A stretch of DNA of 64,000 nt from Setophaga petechia (Eukaryota > Chordata > Aves > Passeriformes > Parulidae). The first letter of the stretch is position 1. Every line of letters starts with the position of its first letter. The notes beneath the pieces were generated by a model. It worked only from the letters and a program-made list of their open reading frames with translations, was not told the DNA's origin and made no database searches. Shown here one piece after another: positions 55,226 to 64,000 of this stretch. The DNA is taken from assembly GCA_024362935.1 (NCBI GenBank), contig JANCRA010000114.1, positions 868,001 through 932,000 on the forward strand. Direction: 5' to 3'. The position numbers and the translations under genes are program-made.

Positions 55226-56793
55226 GGAGCAGCTGCAGGATGAGCCCTGGGCCTCCTCTTCAGCAGCTCCAGCAGCCCAGGTCCCTCAGCTTCTCCTGCC
55301 AGCCCCAAAGCCCATCCTGTCAGTCCTGCAGAGCCTCTGCAGCTCCTCCTCATTGCCCAGAACAGGGAGCCCCAGAGGCAGACACAGCAGCCCAGATGTG
55401 CCCCCCTGGCCTGGGGTGCCTCTGGCAAGGGAGCAGCAGCAGGCACTGCAGGAGGCTGCAGACAATTCCTGCAGCACTTGTAGGATGATCCTGCTGCCCA
55501 AGGGACGTTCCCATGGAGCCAAGTCAGGAACTGCAATGGGGAGTGGGGCCAGAGAGGAAAGGGCAAACAGGGATGGGCTGTGTGCAGGGGAGGGAACAGA
55601 ACTGGGCAAGAGAAAGAAATTTGTATCAGTGAAGAAGTATAGAAAGCAAATGTGAAGCAAAGGAAATGCTCAGGGCAGTTTGGGAGTGGCTGCCAGGCAG
55701 CTCTGGCTCTGAGCAACAGCGTCTGCAGTGGGACAGGAAACTCCCAGCTGATGGGAACAAACTTTCTGGCTGAGTGCAGAGGCCAGGAAAAAGCTGAGTG
55801 CTTTCCCTGGTGTCCCCCAGCCCTTGCTGGCCCCAGGGGCTGATGGCATTTGTGCTCCCTCAGGTTCATGTCCCCACAGCACCAGCATGGGGGTGCTCCC
55901 GCCTGCTGTGTGCAATGCAAACAGGGGCTGCTGAGCCAGTGCTGCCGTGTCTGTGCCTGCAAGGATGGGGCACCTGTGTGAGCTGGGGCAGAGGCCAGGG
56001 CTGCAGAGGGGGGATGTTGTTGGCAGCTCCATCAGGACGCTCTGGGACGCTGCCCTGGGCTGTGCAGCGCACTGGGGATGGATCAGCCCCTGCTCTGCTG
56101 CTCCTTCCCGTCTGCCCCAGGGCCCTTGCAGAGCCCCAGCCATGCTGTTTGCCCCCAGCCTGCCCACGGCCAGCCTGGGGCTGCTCACGGGGGTTTTCTG
56201 TGCTGAGCATTGGCCTGGTCGTGTTCTTGAGAGAGCCTGGGCAAGGAGCCTGGAGCCCCCAGGGCCTGGCCTGAGGCGTCAGCGCTGCCCCAGCAGTGCC
56301 CATGGCCTGTCCCTGCTGCAGCCCCGGCACTGCCACCCACAGGGCTGTGCCCGGCCCCGAGAGCACTCAGGCCCTGCAGCAACACCAGGGCCACCAGGGC
56401 AGCGGGGCAGGGCCACGGCAGCAGCACTGGCAACACCAAGTGCTGCTGCTGCTGGGCACAGCTGCAGGGCCAGCACTGATCTGCCCCCAGCTCTGCACAC
56501 AGAGATTGCTGCTGCAGCTCCAGAGAAGGCAACAAAAGGGCATCTCTGCAGAAAACTCTGCTGGGAGATGCTTTCATTCCTTTAAAGCCACCAAGAGCAC
56601 ATGCCCCTCATTGACACAATCTGTGGGCACAGGGAAGGTGGAGAAAAACAAAATAAGAAATGGCACAAGGAGTGGCTTGTCTTTGCGGACAATATTTAAA
56701 AAGTAAAACAAAAGAAAAAAACTACAACAAAAGCAACAAGAAGTATCAAAGATGAGTTTTATTACAAGCGATTTGCAGAAATTGCCCAGCAGT

Positions 56794-57726
56794 TTAATGT
56801 TTCTGAAACCATCCAGTCATCAGTCTCCACACTGCAGCCTTGAGCTCCTGGTTCCTCAGGCTGTAGATGAGGGGGTTCAGGGCTGGAGGTACCACTGAGT
56901 ACAGAACTGACAGGGCCAGATCCAGGGATGGGGAGGAGATGGAGGGAGGCTTCAGGTAGGAAAATGTGCCAGTGCTGACAAAGATAGAAACTACGGCCAG
57001 GTGAGGGAGGCAGGTGGAAAAGGCTTTGTGCCGTCCCTGCTCAGAGGGGATCCTCAGCACGACCCTGAAAATTTGCACATAGGAGAAAACAATGAACACA
57101 AAACAGCCAAGTGCTAAACACACACTAACAGCCATAAGGCCAAGTTCCCTGAGATAGGATTTGGAGCAGGAAAGCTTGAGGATCTGTGGGATTTCACAGA
57201 AGAACTGGCCCAGGGCATTGCCATGGCACAGGGGCAGGGAAAATGTATTGGCCGTGTGCAGCAGGGAATAGAGAAAGGCACTGACCCAGGCAGCTGCTGC
57301 CATGTGGGCACAAGCTCTGCTGCCCAGGAGGGTCCCGTAGTGCAGGGGTTTGCAGATGGACACGTAGCGGTCGTAGCACATGATGGTCAGGAGATAAAAC
57401 TCTGTTGAAATGAAGAACATAAAGAAAAATAGCTGAGCAGCACATCCAGTGTAGGAGATGTTCCTGGTGTCCCAGAGGGAATTGTGCATGGCTTTGGGGA
57501 CAGTGGTGCAGATGGAGCCCAGGTCGCTGAGGGCCAGGTTGAGCAGGAAGAAGAACATGGGCGTGTGCAGGTGGTGGCCGCAGGCTACGGCGCTGATGAT
57601 GAGGCCGTTGCCCAGGAGGGCAGCCAGGGAGATGCCCAGCAAGAGGCAGAAGTGCAGGAGCTGCAGCTGCTGCGTGTCTGCCAATGCCAGCAGGAGGAAG
57701 TGCCTGATGGAGCTGCTGTTGGACAT
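56794..57726 (-). CDS. Olfactory receptor, OR14-like, second copy
   Basis: Intact seven-transmembrane odorant receptor of 310 residues, inverted relative to its paralogue 25 kb away. The start ATG lies before SNSSS; a splice acceptor (TTTTTACAG) lies 24 bases upstream at 57750-57751. OR motifs are the same: HTPMFFFLLNL, MCYDRYVSICKPLHY, FSTCLPHL and NPLIYSLRN. AATAAA lies at 56758-56763 on the gene strand. The N-terminal third is nearly identical to the first copy, but TM3 (FMFFISTEFY for FVSFIGAAYY), TM5 and TM6 differ strongly. These regions line the odorant pocket, so the two receptors probably see different ligands; that is inference. Confidence 0.95.
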   Translation of the reverse strand: MSNSSSIRHFLLLALADTQQLQLLHFCLLLGISLAALLGNGLIISAVACGHHLHTPMFFFLLNLALSDLGSICTTVPKAMHNSLWDTRNISYTGCAAQLFFFMFFISTEFYLLTIMCYDRYVSICKPLHYGTLLGSRACAHMAAAAWVSAFLYSLLHTANTFSLPLCHGNALGQFFCEIPQILKLSCSKSYLRELGLMAVSVCLALGCFVFIVFSYVQIFRVVLRIPSEQGRHKAFSTCLPHLAVVSIFVSTGTFSYLKPPSISSPSLDLALSVLYSVVPPALNPLIYSLRNQELKAAVWRLMTGWFQKH

Positions 57727-59249
57727 TTCCTGTGCCTTGGCATGGGGATCTGTAAAAAGAGTAATCATGGAATAGTTGGGTTTGGAGAGGACTTGAAATA
57801 TCCCAGCACAGCCTGGGGGCACTTTCCCCCCACTGCCTGCCCAGGGCTCTGCTGCCTTGAGCTGTCCCTGCCAGCAGCTGCTTCCCTGTGCCCAGGGCTG
57901 GGCCCTGCCAGTGCTGCCAGAGCCCAGCCCAGCCCTGGGGGCTCAGCTCTGCCCTGCAGACCCCTCCCAGCTCAGGCACTGCCCAGGGGCAGCTCTGGCT
58001 CTGCAGGCTCTGATGGCAATGTCAGAGCAACCCTGAGGAGGCTGGAAAAGTGACACTGATGCTGCCTCTAAGGGGTCCTGTGGTGATCGCTGTTGCTGCC
58101 TGGTTTATTCAGATCTGAGAGTTGTTTTTTTTTTTTTTTATTTCTCAATGTGAACTGAGAGATCAAAATATATGTGCAGTTTCCGATCCAGAGGAGTAGA
58201 TTTAAAAAGGTGGATTTTGCCTTTTATGCAGCCCCTACGTTCCTGTGCTCCCAGTAGAATCTACTTGGAAATATTCTGCAGTTAATTGCAATGCTGGGAG
58301 CAGTCCTGAACAATGCAGCAGCCTCCCCACACAAGGAGAACACTCCCAAGCCTGACCAGCTGTCTCCTCCCACCCAGATCTTGTCCCCCAGTGCTGGAGC
58401 AGCTGCCAGGGCTGGCTGAGAGCTGTCCCTGGCAGGCAGCAGAGTCCCTGCCCCAGCACAGCGCCCTGGGCTGCAGGACCCTGCTCTGCAGGACAGCCCT
58501 GGGCACCCCTGGCTGCTCTGCACAAGAGACAATCAGAGAATGTACTCACAGGCTCTGCAGGCATTGGGATGTTCCAGCTTCAGGAGATCACTGCAGGAGC
58601 TGCAGCTGCATTGTCCTGCAGCCAGAGGTTCCTGTGCCAAGGGCTGGCAGTGATTGTGCCCCAGGCACTTCTCAGCACCTTCCCAGCCCTGACTGATTGA
58701 AGCTCTCTGTGCCTCTGTGCTGTGCCCGGGCTGGCTGCAGGCAGTGCCCCAGCCCTGCTGGGCTGGCAGAAGAGCTGCTCATCAAGAGAAATGTGCTTTT
58801 GAAGCTCTGCTTGGTTACCAGGAGCTGCCTCTGTGCCAGGAGCCCAGCCCAGCTCAGCAGCACAGACACAGCACAAGGACTTGAATGAGCCTCTGGGGCT
58901 TTGTGCTCAGGCCCTGAACATCAGTCCCTGAGAGGGAGCTGAAGAAACCTCTCCAGAACTCCAAGGCAGAATCACACTCCAAACTTTCTTGGACTTTTAA
59001 TGGGTCCCACTGAGGGACATGACTGAGAAAGTGTCCCCAGGCCCCAGGCAGGGCAGAGAACTGCAGGCAGTGATGACAGGTGGGGACAAAGAGAAGCCAA
59101 GTCTTGGCGCCCTGGGGCACAGCAGGGTCTGTGCCACCAAGGGCTGTGAGGAGACACCTTGTCCTGAGGCCCTGGGGCCTCCTGGCACAGCCCCAGCCAG
59201 GCTGGGCACTGTCAGCCCCTTGTCCTGCCCTCTGCATCCCCCCCTAGCC
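57727..59249. other. Upstream flank of OR copy 2
   Basis: Mirrors 29741-31267. Includes a poly-T run at 58127-58140 and conserved noncoding sequence. Frames here are shared with copy 1 but lack domains. Confidence 0.5.
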
Positions 59250-59890
59250 CACATGCCAGTGGCCTCAAGGATCTGCTGGAAGGAGTCCCTGGGGAGCCTT
59301 GCTCAGCAATGGCCCTGGGGGCTCCTGAGTGCTCCCTGCAGGGACTGCAGGTTTTTCAAAGGACTTTGGCTTTGGCTTTTGCCTTGGAGTCTCTGAGAGG
59401 TCTCTGCAATCATGGCCTCCAATTATCTGCTGTAATTAGTCCCTGGAGAGGCTTTGTCAGTAACAACACTCAGTGGGGCTCATTAATACTTCAGGGTACT
59501 TCAGTTATTTGAAGGTACTTGGTGTTTCCCTTTTGATACAGACTCTATGAGAGGTTTGTGCAATCATGGCCCCAATTATCTACTTTAATGAGTCCCTTGA
59601 GAGCTTTGTACTGACATTCAGTGGTGCTCAGTAATGCTTTGAGCTTCTCAAATTTTTTAAGGTAGTTTGGAATTTCCTTTCCACACTGAGTGTCCAAGAG
59701 GTTTTTGTGCCATCCTGGCCTCCAATTCTCTCCTCCAAGGAGTCCATGAGGAGCCTGTGTTGGGATGGACCTCAGTGGGACCCATTCATGCCTCAAGACA
59801 CTTTGCGGTTTTCTTCTGCCTTTGACTCCTGGAAAGGTTTGTGCAATCTCCTCTCAGGCCCTGAGGTTCCAGGGCTCAGCTCCAAATGCA
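59250..59890 (-). repeat. About 150-bp tandem repeat, OR copy 2
   Basis: Mirror of 29110-29740. Units show GAGAGGTTTGTGCAATCATGG and GAGTCCCTTGAGAGCTTTGT blocks. Confidence 0.7.
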
Positions 59891-59984
59891 CCACAGGACT
59901 CACTAGGATCAGGCAAGTTCTGTCAAACCATGGTTTTGCCTTTATTTCTCTCTGCTCTAGTGCATTTCATTAGTAATTTCTTTT

Positions 59985-60400
59985 TATATAGGTTTTGAGA
60001 AATATTTCAAAGAGGTTCTAATAAATCCACATTTGTGTTTTAAAAGTGTGTTGTTCTCTTTAGACCAGAGGTAAATGCAGCATTCATTGACTGATAGTGA
60101 CCTAAGGACTCTCCTCAAGTGATCTGGCCTGATCAGAGAAGTTGTGCCTTGAGATCTGACCCAGTGTGGATAACCTTACTTCACATTTGCCAACCCCATT
60201 CTGCCCCTCCTCTGTCACCTGGGGCCAGCTTTACTTGGACAACTGGCTGCACTCAGGCAAATATGAGTTTTCTTTGTTTATTTTAGCAATCTATACCTCC
60301 TGAGTTCCCCACTGAATACAGACCCCCTCCTCAAGTGTGTGCCAAGCGCAAGTGCCACCAAGATCACTCTAGATCTGCCTTGGGCCAGTGGTGAGGGTGT
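59985..60400 (+). repeat. Dispersed block Y, third copy
   Basis: Diverged relative of 6780-7240 (GACCAGAGGTAAATGCAGCATTC, GATCTGACCCAGTGTGGATAACC and the GTGTGCCAAGCGCAAGTGCC stretch). Confidence 0.7.
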
Positions 60401-60699
60401 GTGGAGGCCCAGGGGTCTCCCATCAGAGTCTCAATCTCCCAGCCATGAAGGGAGCAACCTGCTGAGTACAGGCTGCCTGGAATGGTGTCACCTTTCTACA
60501 AGGGATAATGTGAACAGAAATGATCTCTGAGAGCAGAATTCTCTGAGTGTCCCAGCTGAATTCTCTCTCCTTGTTCTTTCCCTGGATCTCTTTTGCAGAT
60601 GGAACCTGCTGGTGCCATCCTCACCTTTAACCTCTCATGCAAACAGATGTTCCCAGGTGTATTAAGCAGGATTTTTCCTTGTTTCTACAAAACTTCTGT
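60401..60699. other. No gene recognised
   Basis: Unremarkable sequence between block Y and the 37-bp minisatellite. Confidence 0.5.
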
Positions 60700-61100
60700 G
60701 TTCCTCATGGAATGAAGGGGCCATTTTGGCACTGAGGGGTGACGTGGAAGCAGGGAGTCAATTGTGATCTTGGGGTGCCATGGAACCAAGGGGCCATGGT
60801 GACACAGCAGGGCCATATGGATCCAGTGGTCCATTGTGACACTGTGGATCCAAGGAGACCATGGAGACACCCCCAGAACCTCGTGGAACCAAGGAGTCCA
60901 TGGTGACCCAGCGAGGCTGCATGGAGCAAATGGTCCATGGTGACACTGCCCATCCAAGGAGTCCATTGTGACACTCTGGAAGCTCATGGAGCGAGGGAGG
61001 CCATTGTGACACTGAAGAACTTCATGGCACCAAATATCCATGGTGACACAGCAGGGCATCATGGGAACCAAGGAACCGCTGTTGGCAGTAGGGAAACTCA
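60700..61100 (-). repeat. 37-bp minisatellite, right locus
   Basis: About 11 units with TGGAACCAAGG and TGTGACAC cores. It sits next to block X, as the other arrays sit next to LTRs or duplicated blocks. Confidence 0.8.
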
Positions 61101-61189
61101 TGGAACCAGGGGCTGTTGTGGCACTGCAGAGCCAACAGAGCTGTTGGACCTTGTCCCCTGGCCCTGCACAGCTCCTTGGGAGACATGGC

Positions 61190-61860
61190 AGGAGCAGCAC
61201 CCTGGCAGCCTTGGGAATGCCCCTCTGAGATCCATGGCACACACTCTCAGGGGCTGGAATTCCAGTTCCCAGCCAGGAAAAGATGTTCCTGCCCTGGGAG
61301 GCAAAGCTTTAAAGAAGGAGCCAATGCCAAGAGGAGCAAGATCCTACAGTGACATTTCACTGCCAGCCTTCAGAACTTCACCCATGGTTTTTGTAGCTCG
61401 TGGGTTGGGAATTAAATCAAGGCAGGGTCTTTGGTGGGAGCTGCCCTGGGTCAAGGGAGACCCTGAGAGAGAAACAGAGCAGGCAGAGAAAGGCAGGAGA
61501 GAAAGGAGGACACAAACACAATCAGCTGAGAAGGTGGCACTCTGCAAACAGAACTGGAACTGACTGAAAATTAATGGGATGGAAAAAAATAATTTTTTAA
61601 CTCTATTTACTATCAAAACACATTTTCCTCCCTTTCTCACAAACCTCTTCCCAGTGTCATTCAGCAGGGCTGTCAGAAAGGTTTTGTTCTGAGTGAGTGT
61701 TCCAGGCTGCAGCCACAAGGAAACAGAGAATGGGGATTTTCCTGCTCCTGGGGAGTTTGACATCCTCAGCTGAGGAGAGGAGGAGGCACCAGAAGAAAAG
61801 GGCAGCTGGGCTTCATCCTCCCACAGAAAGAAGGGAGGGGAAATTCTCCTGTCCTGCTGA
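61190..61860 (-). repeat. Dispersed block X, third copy
   Basis: Reverse complement of about 19000-19665 (GGGAACTGGAATTCCAG-type, CCTTCAGAACTTCACCCATGG, CTCAGCTGATTGTG). The match ends at CTCCTGTCCTGC, and the purine array starts right there. Confidence 0.75.
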
Positions 61861-64000
61861 TGAGGGGTTCGAAGATGAGGAGCATGAGAAGAATGAGGAG
61901 AAGGAGGATGAGGATGAGGATGAGAAGGAGGAGCCTGGGGATGATGAGGAGGAGAAGGACGATGAATTCAAGGCAGAGGAGGAGGAGGGAGACGAAGAGG
62001 AGGAGGAGGACAAGGATGAGGAGGAGGAGGACGAGGTGGATGAGAAGGAGGGGGAGGATGAGGAGGACAAGAATGTAGATGAGGTGGTGGAGGAGGAGGA
62101 CAAGGAGAAAGAGGAGGAGGAGGTGAACGAGGAAGAGGAGGAAGACAAGGACATGGAGGAAGAAGATTATGATGATGACCAGGAGGACGAGGAGGAGGAG
62201 GAGGAGGTGGATGAGGAGAAAGAGGATGCAGAGGAGGAGGACCAGGAGGTGGAGGAGAAGGAGGAGGGGGACAATGACAACGACCAGGACGAGGAGGAGG
62301 AGGAGGTGGAGGAGGCGAAGGAGGATGCGAAGGAGGAGGATCAAGAGGTGGAGGACATAGAGGAGGATGACGAGGTCATGGAGGAGGACAAGGAGGAGGA
62401 AGAGGATGAGGAGGCAGAGGAGGAGGAGAACGAGGAGGAGGAGAAGGACGAGGATGTGGAGGAGGAGGAGGGGGATGACGACAATGACCAGGAAGACGAA
62501 GATGAGGAGGATGAGGAGGTGAAGGAGGAAGCGGGTGAGGAAAACGAGGACACGAACGAATAGGAGGATGCAGAGGAGGAGGGCGAGGAGGTGGAGGAGG
62601 ATGAGGAGGACGTGAAGGAGGAAATCGTGGAGGAGGCGGAGGAGGACGAGGAAGTGGAGGAGGAGGATGAGGAGGAGGAGGAGGAGATGAACGAGGAGGA
62701 GGACAAGAAGGTGGAGGACAAGGAGGTAGATGAGGAAGAGGAGGAGAAGGAGGATGTGGACGTGGAGGAGGAGGAGAACAAGGAAGAGGAGGGCAAGAAT
62801 GAGGAGGAAGACGAGGAGGAGGTGGTCAACATGGACGAGGAGAAAGAGGAGAAAGAGGAGAAGGAGGAGGACGAGGAGGAGGATGAGGAGGACATGGAGG
62901 AGGAGGAGGCCAAGGAGGAGATCCTGGAGGAGGAGGAGGACGAGGAGGAGGATGTGCACGAGGAGAAGGTGGATGAGGAGGAGGAGGATGATGACATGGA
63001 GGAAGATGAGGAGGAAGAGGATGAGGACGTGGAGGAGAAAGAGGACATGGAGGAGGAAAAGGACAAGGAGGAGGAGGATTAGGAGGATGAGGACCACATT
63101 GAGGTAGACGAGGAGGCGGAAGAGGAGGACAAGGAAGAGGATGTGGAAGAGGAGGAAGAGAAGGAGGAAGAGGATGAGGACTTGGAGGAGGGGGAGGAGC
63201 AGGAGGATGAGGATAAGGAGGACATGGAGGAGGAGGATGGGGAGGATGAGGAGGAGGAGGAGGAGAACGAGGTGGATGACGACAAGCATGATGAGGTGAT
63301 AGATAAGCAAGACGAGGAGGAGGACAAGGACATGTTGGAGGACAAGGATAAGGAAGAGGGCGAGGATGAGGAGGAAGATGATGAGGACAAGGAGGAGGGA
63401 GAGGAGGAAGATGAGGTCAACAAGGACAAGGAGGAGAAGGAGGAGGATGAGGACATGGAGGAGGTGGAGGAGGATGAAGAGGAGAGGCGGAGAAGGACGA
63501 GTAGGCGGAGGCAGAAAAGGATGAGGAGGAGGACGTGCACGAGAAGGAGGTGGAGGAGGAGCACAAGGAGGAAGTGGAGGAGGAGCACGAGGAGGCAGAG
63601 GAGGAGGAGGATGAGGTTGTGGAGGAGAAGGAGAACAAGGAGGAGGAGGGTGAGGATGAGGTGGAAGATGAGGTGGAGGATGACGAGAAGGAGGATGACG
63701 AGGAGGAGGAGAAGGAAGAGAACGAGGACATGGAGGTGGAAGACGAGGAGGAGGTGGAGGTGAAGGAAGAGGGTGATGACGTGGAGGAGAAGGATGAGGA
63801 GGCAAATGAGGAAGAGGAGGAGGTGGACGACGAGAGGTGGACAAAGAGAACGACGCAGAGGAGGAGGATGAGATGGAGGACAAGGAGGAGGATGAGGAGG
63901 ACGTGGAGGAGGAGGAGGCGAAGGAGGAGATTCTGGAGAAGGAGGAGGATGAGGAGGAGGACATGCACAAGGAGGAGGGGGAGGAGGAACATGAGGAGGT
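61861..64000 (+). repeat. Polypurine GAG/GAT/GAC/AAG array, over 2.1 kb
   Basis: Nearly every plus-strand triplet is GAG, GAT, GAC, GAA or AAG, so the strand is almost all purine with isolated T and C. The array continues past the window end. Plus-strand frames encode long Glu/Asp runs (about 288 codons from 61697, then 62591-63082 and 63143-63763) with stops between them. The minus strand is open for over 700 codons of Leu/Ser-type residues because the array rarely makes stops. An acidic-protein gene cannot be excluded, but there is no domain, splice site or conserved start, so I call it simple-sequence DNA. Such strands can form triplex or GGA-type quadruplex structures. Confidence 0.85.

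Larger units (their letters stand above)
54605..59965 (-). repeat. Inverted segmental duplication, copy 2 (with OR gene)
   Basis: Reverse complement of 28990-34240, with the same order of CR1, CAG-rich flank, OR, upstream block and 150-bp units. Copy 2 is bounded by the 37-bp minisatellite on one side and block Y on the other. Confidence 0.9.

Noticed and set aside
54589..55962. A 457-codon minus-strand frame
   Set aside because: It crosses a CR1 fragment in antisense and noncoding OR flank, and the mirrored copy has it broken.
61697..62563. A 288-codon Glu/Asp-rich plus-strand frame as a real acidic protein
   Set aside because: The frame is set by the GAG/GAT repeat and breaks and restarts along the array. 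The first 50 codons come from block X, which is noncoding elsewhere.
61766..63970. A 734-codon Leu/Ser-rich frame on the minus strand
   Set aside because: It is the complement of the purine triplet array. Stops are rare there by composition, and there is no domain, start context or splice site.
1..64000. tRNA, rRNA or other structured RNA genes
   Set aside because: I found no cloverleaf or rRNA-like sequence. The only tRNA-like matches are the two retroviral primer binding sites.

Overview
The window reads as nuclear DNA of a bird, most likely a songbird. The evidence is CR1 LINE 3' ends, intronless OR14-type (avian gamma-c clade) olfactory receptors, a many-exon MROH (maestro heat-like repeat) gene, a two-exon C2H2 zinc-finger gene of the type expanded in passerines, and many solo LTRs. 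There is no bacterial or organellar signature. Most of the DNA is repeat, and host coding sequence is confined to four loci.

Layout. (1) 439-1069 is a solo LTR. Its right end abuts a large palindrome with arms 1070-6537 and 6665-11948 around a 127-bp loop. Each arm carries a 37-bp minisatellite, two solo LTRs, a G/C-rich block with tandem ZNF143/THAP11-like motifs and a CCAGT-type minisatellite. (2) 11.8-14.5 kb holds further LTR repeats and a 39-bp minisatellite. (3) 14.5-20.3 kb is a smaller inverted repeat, one arm of which is split by a very young ERVK-like provirus (14841-18868) with open gag and dUTPase-protease frames but almost no pol or env. (4) 21.1-23.6 kb holds an LTR, the zinc-finger gene and a CR1 tail. 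(5) 23.7-28.9 kb is minisatellites, about 190-bp satellite monomers and LTR sequence. (6) 29.0-34.2 kb and 54.6-60.0 kb are two inverted copies of one segment, each carrying an intact OR gene and a CR1 tail. Between the copies lie a 100-135-bp minisatellite, the MROH gene (15 exons, open throughout) and an old ERV1/gammaretrovirus-like provirus on the minus strand (42581-51603). (7) 60.0-61.9 kb repeats blocks seen in the first 20 kb. (8) 61.86-64.0 kb is a nearly pure purine GAG/GAT/GAC array that runs off the window.

How it works together. The host genes (two chemoreceptors, one HEAT-repeat protein, one DNA-binding zinc-finger protein) belong to families that grow by local duplication, and the window shows the machinery: inverted duplications, shared minisatellites and repeated retroviral insertion. 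Target-site duplications and LTR comparisons order some events. The 842-bp solo LTR predates the large palindrome, the ERVK provirus postdates the small inverted repeat, and the ERV1 provirus is older and decayed. No new enzymatic or defence system was found. The most unusual items are the young gag-pro-only provirus, the duplicated ZNF143-motif arrays, the OR pair whose differences cluster in TM3-TM7, and the polypurine array. Percent identities and repeat periods were judged by eye, not computed.
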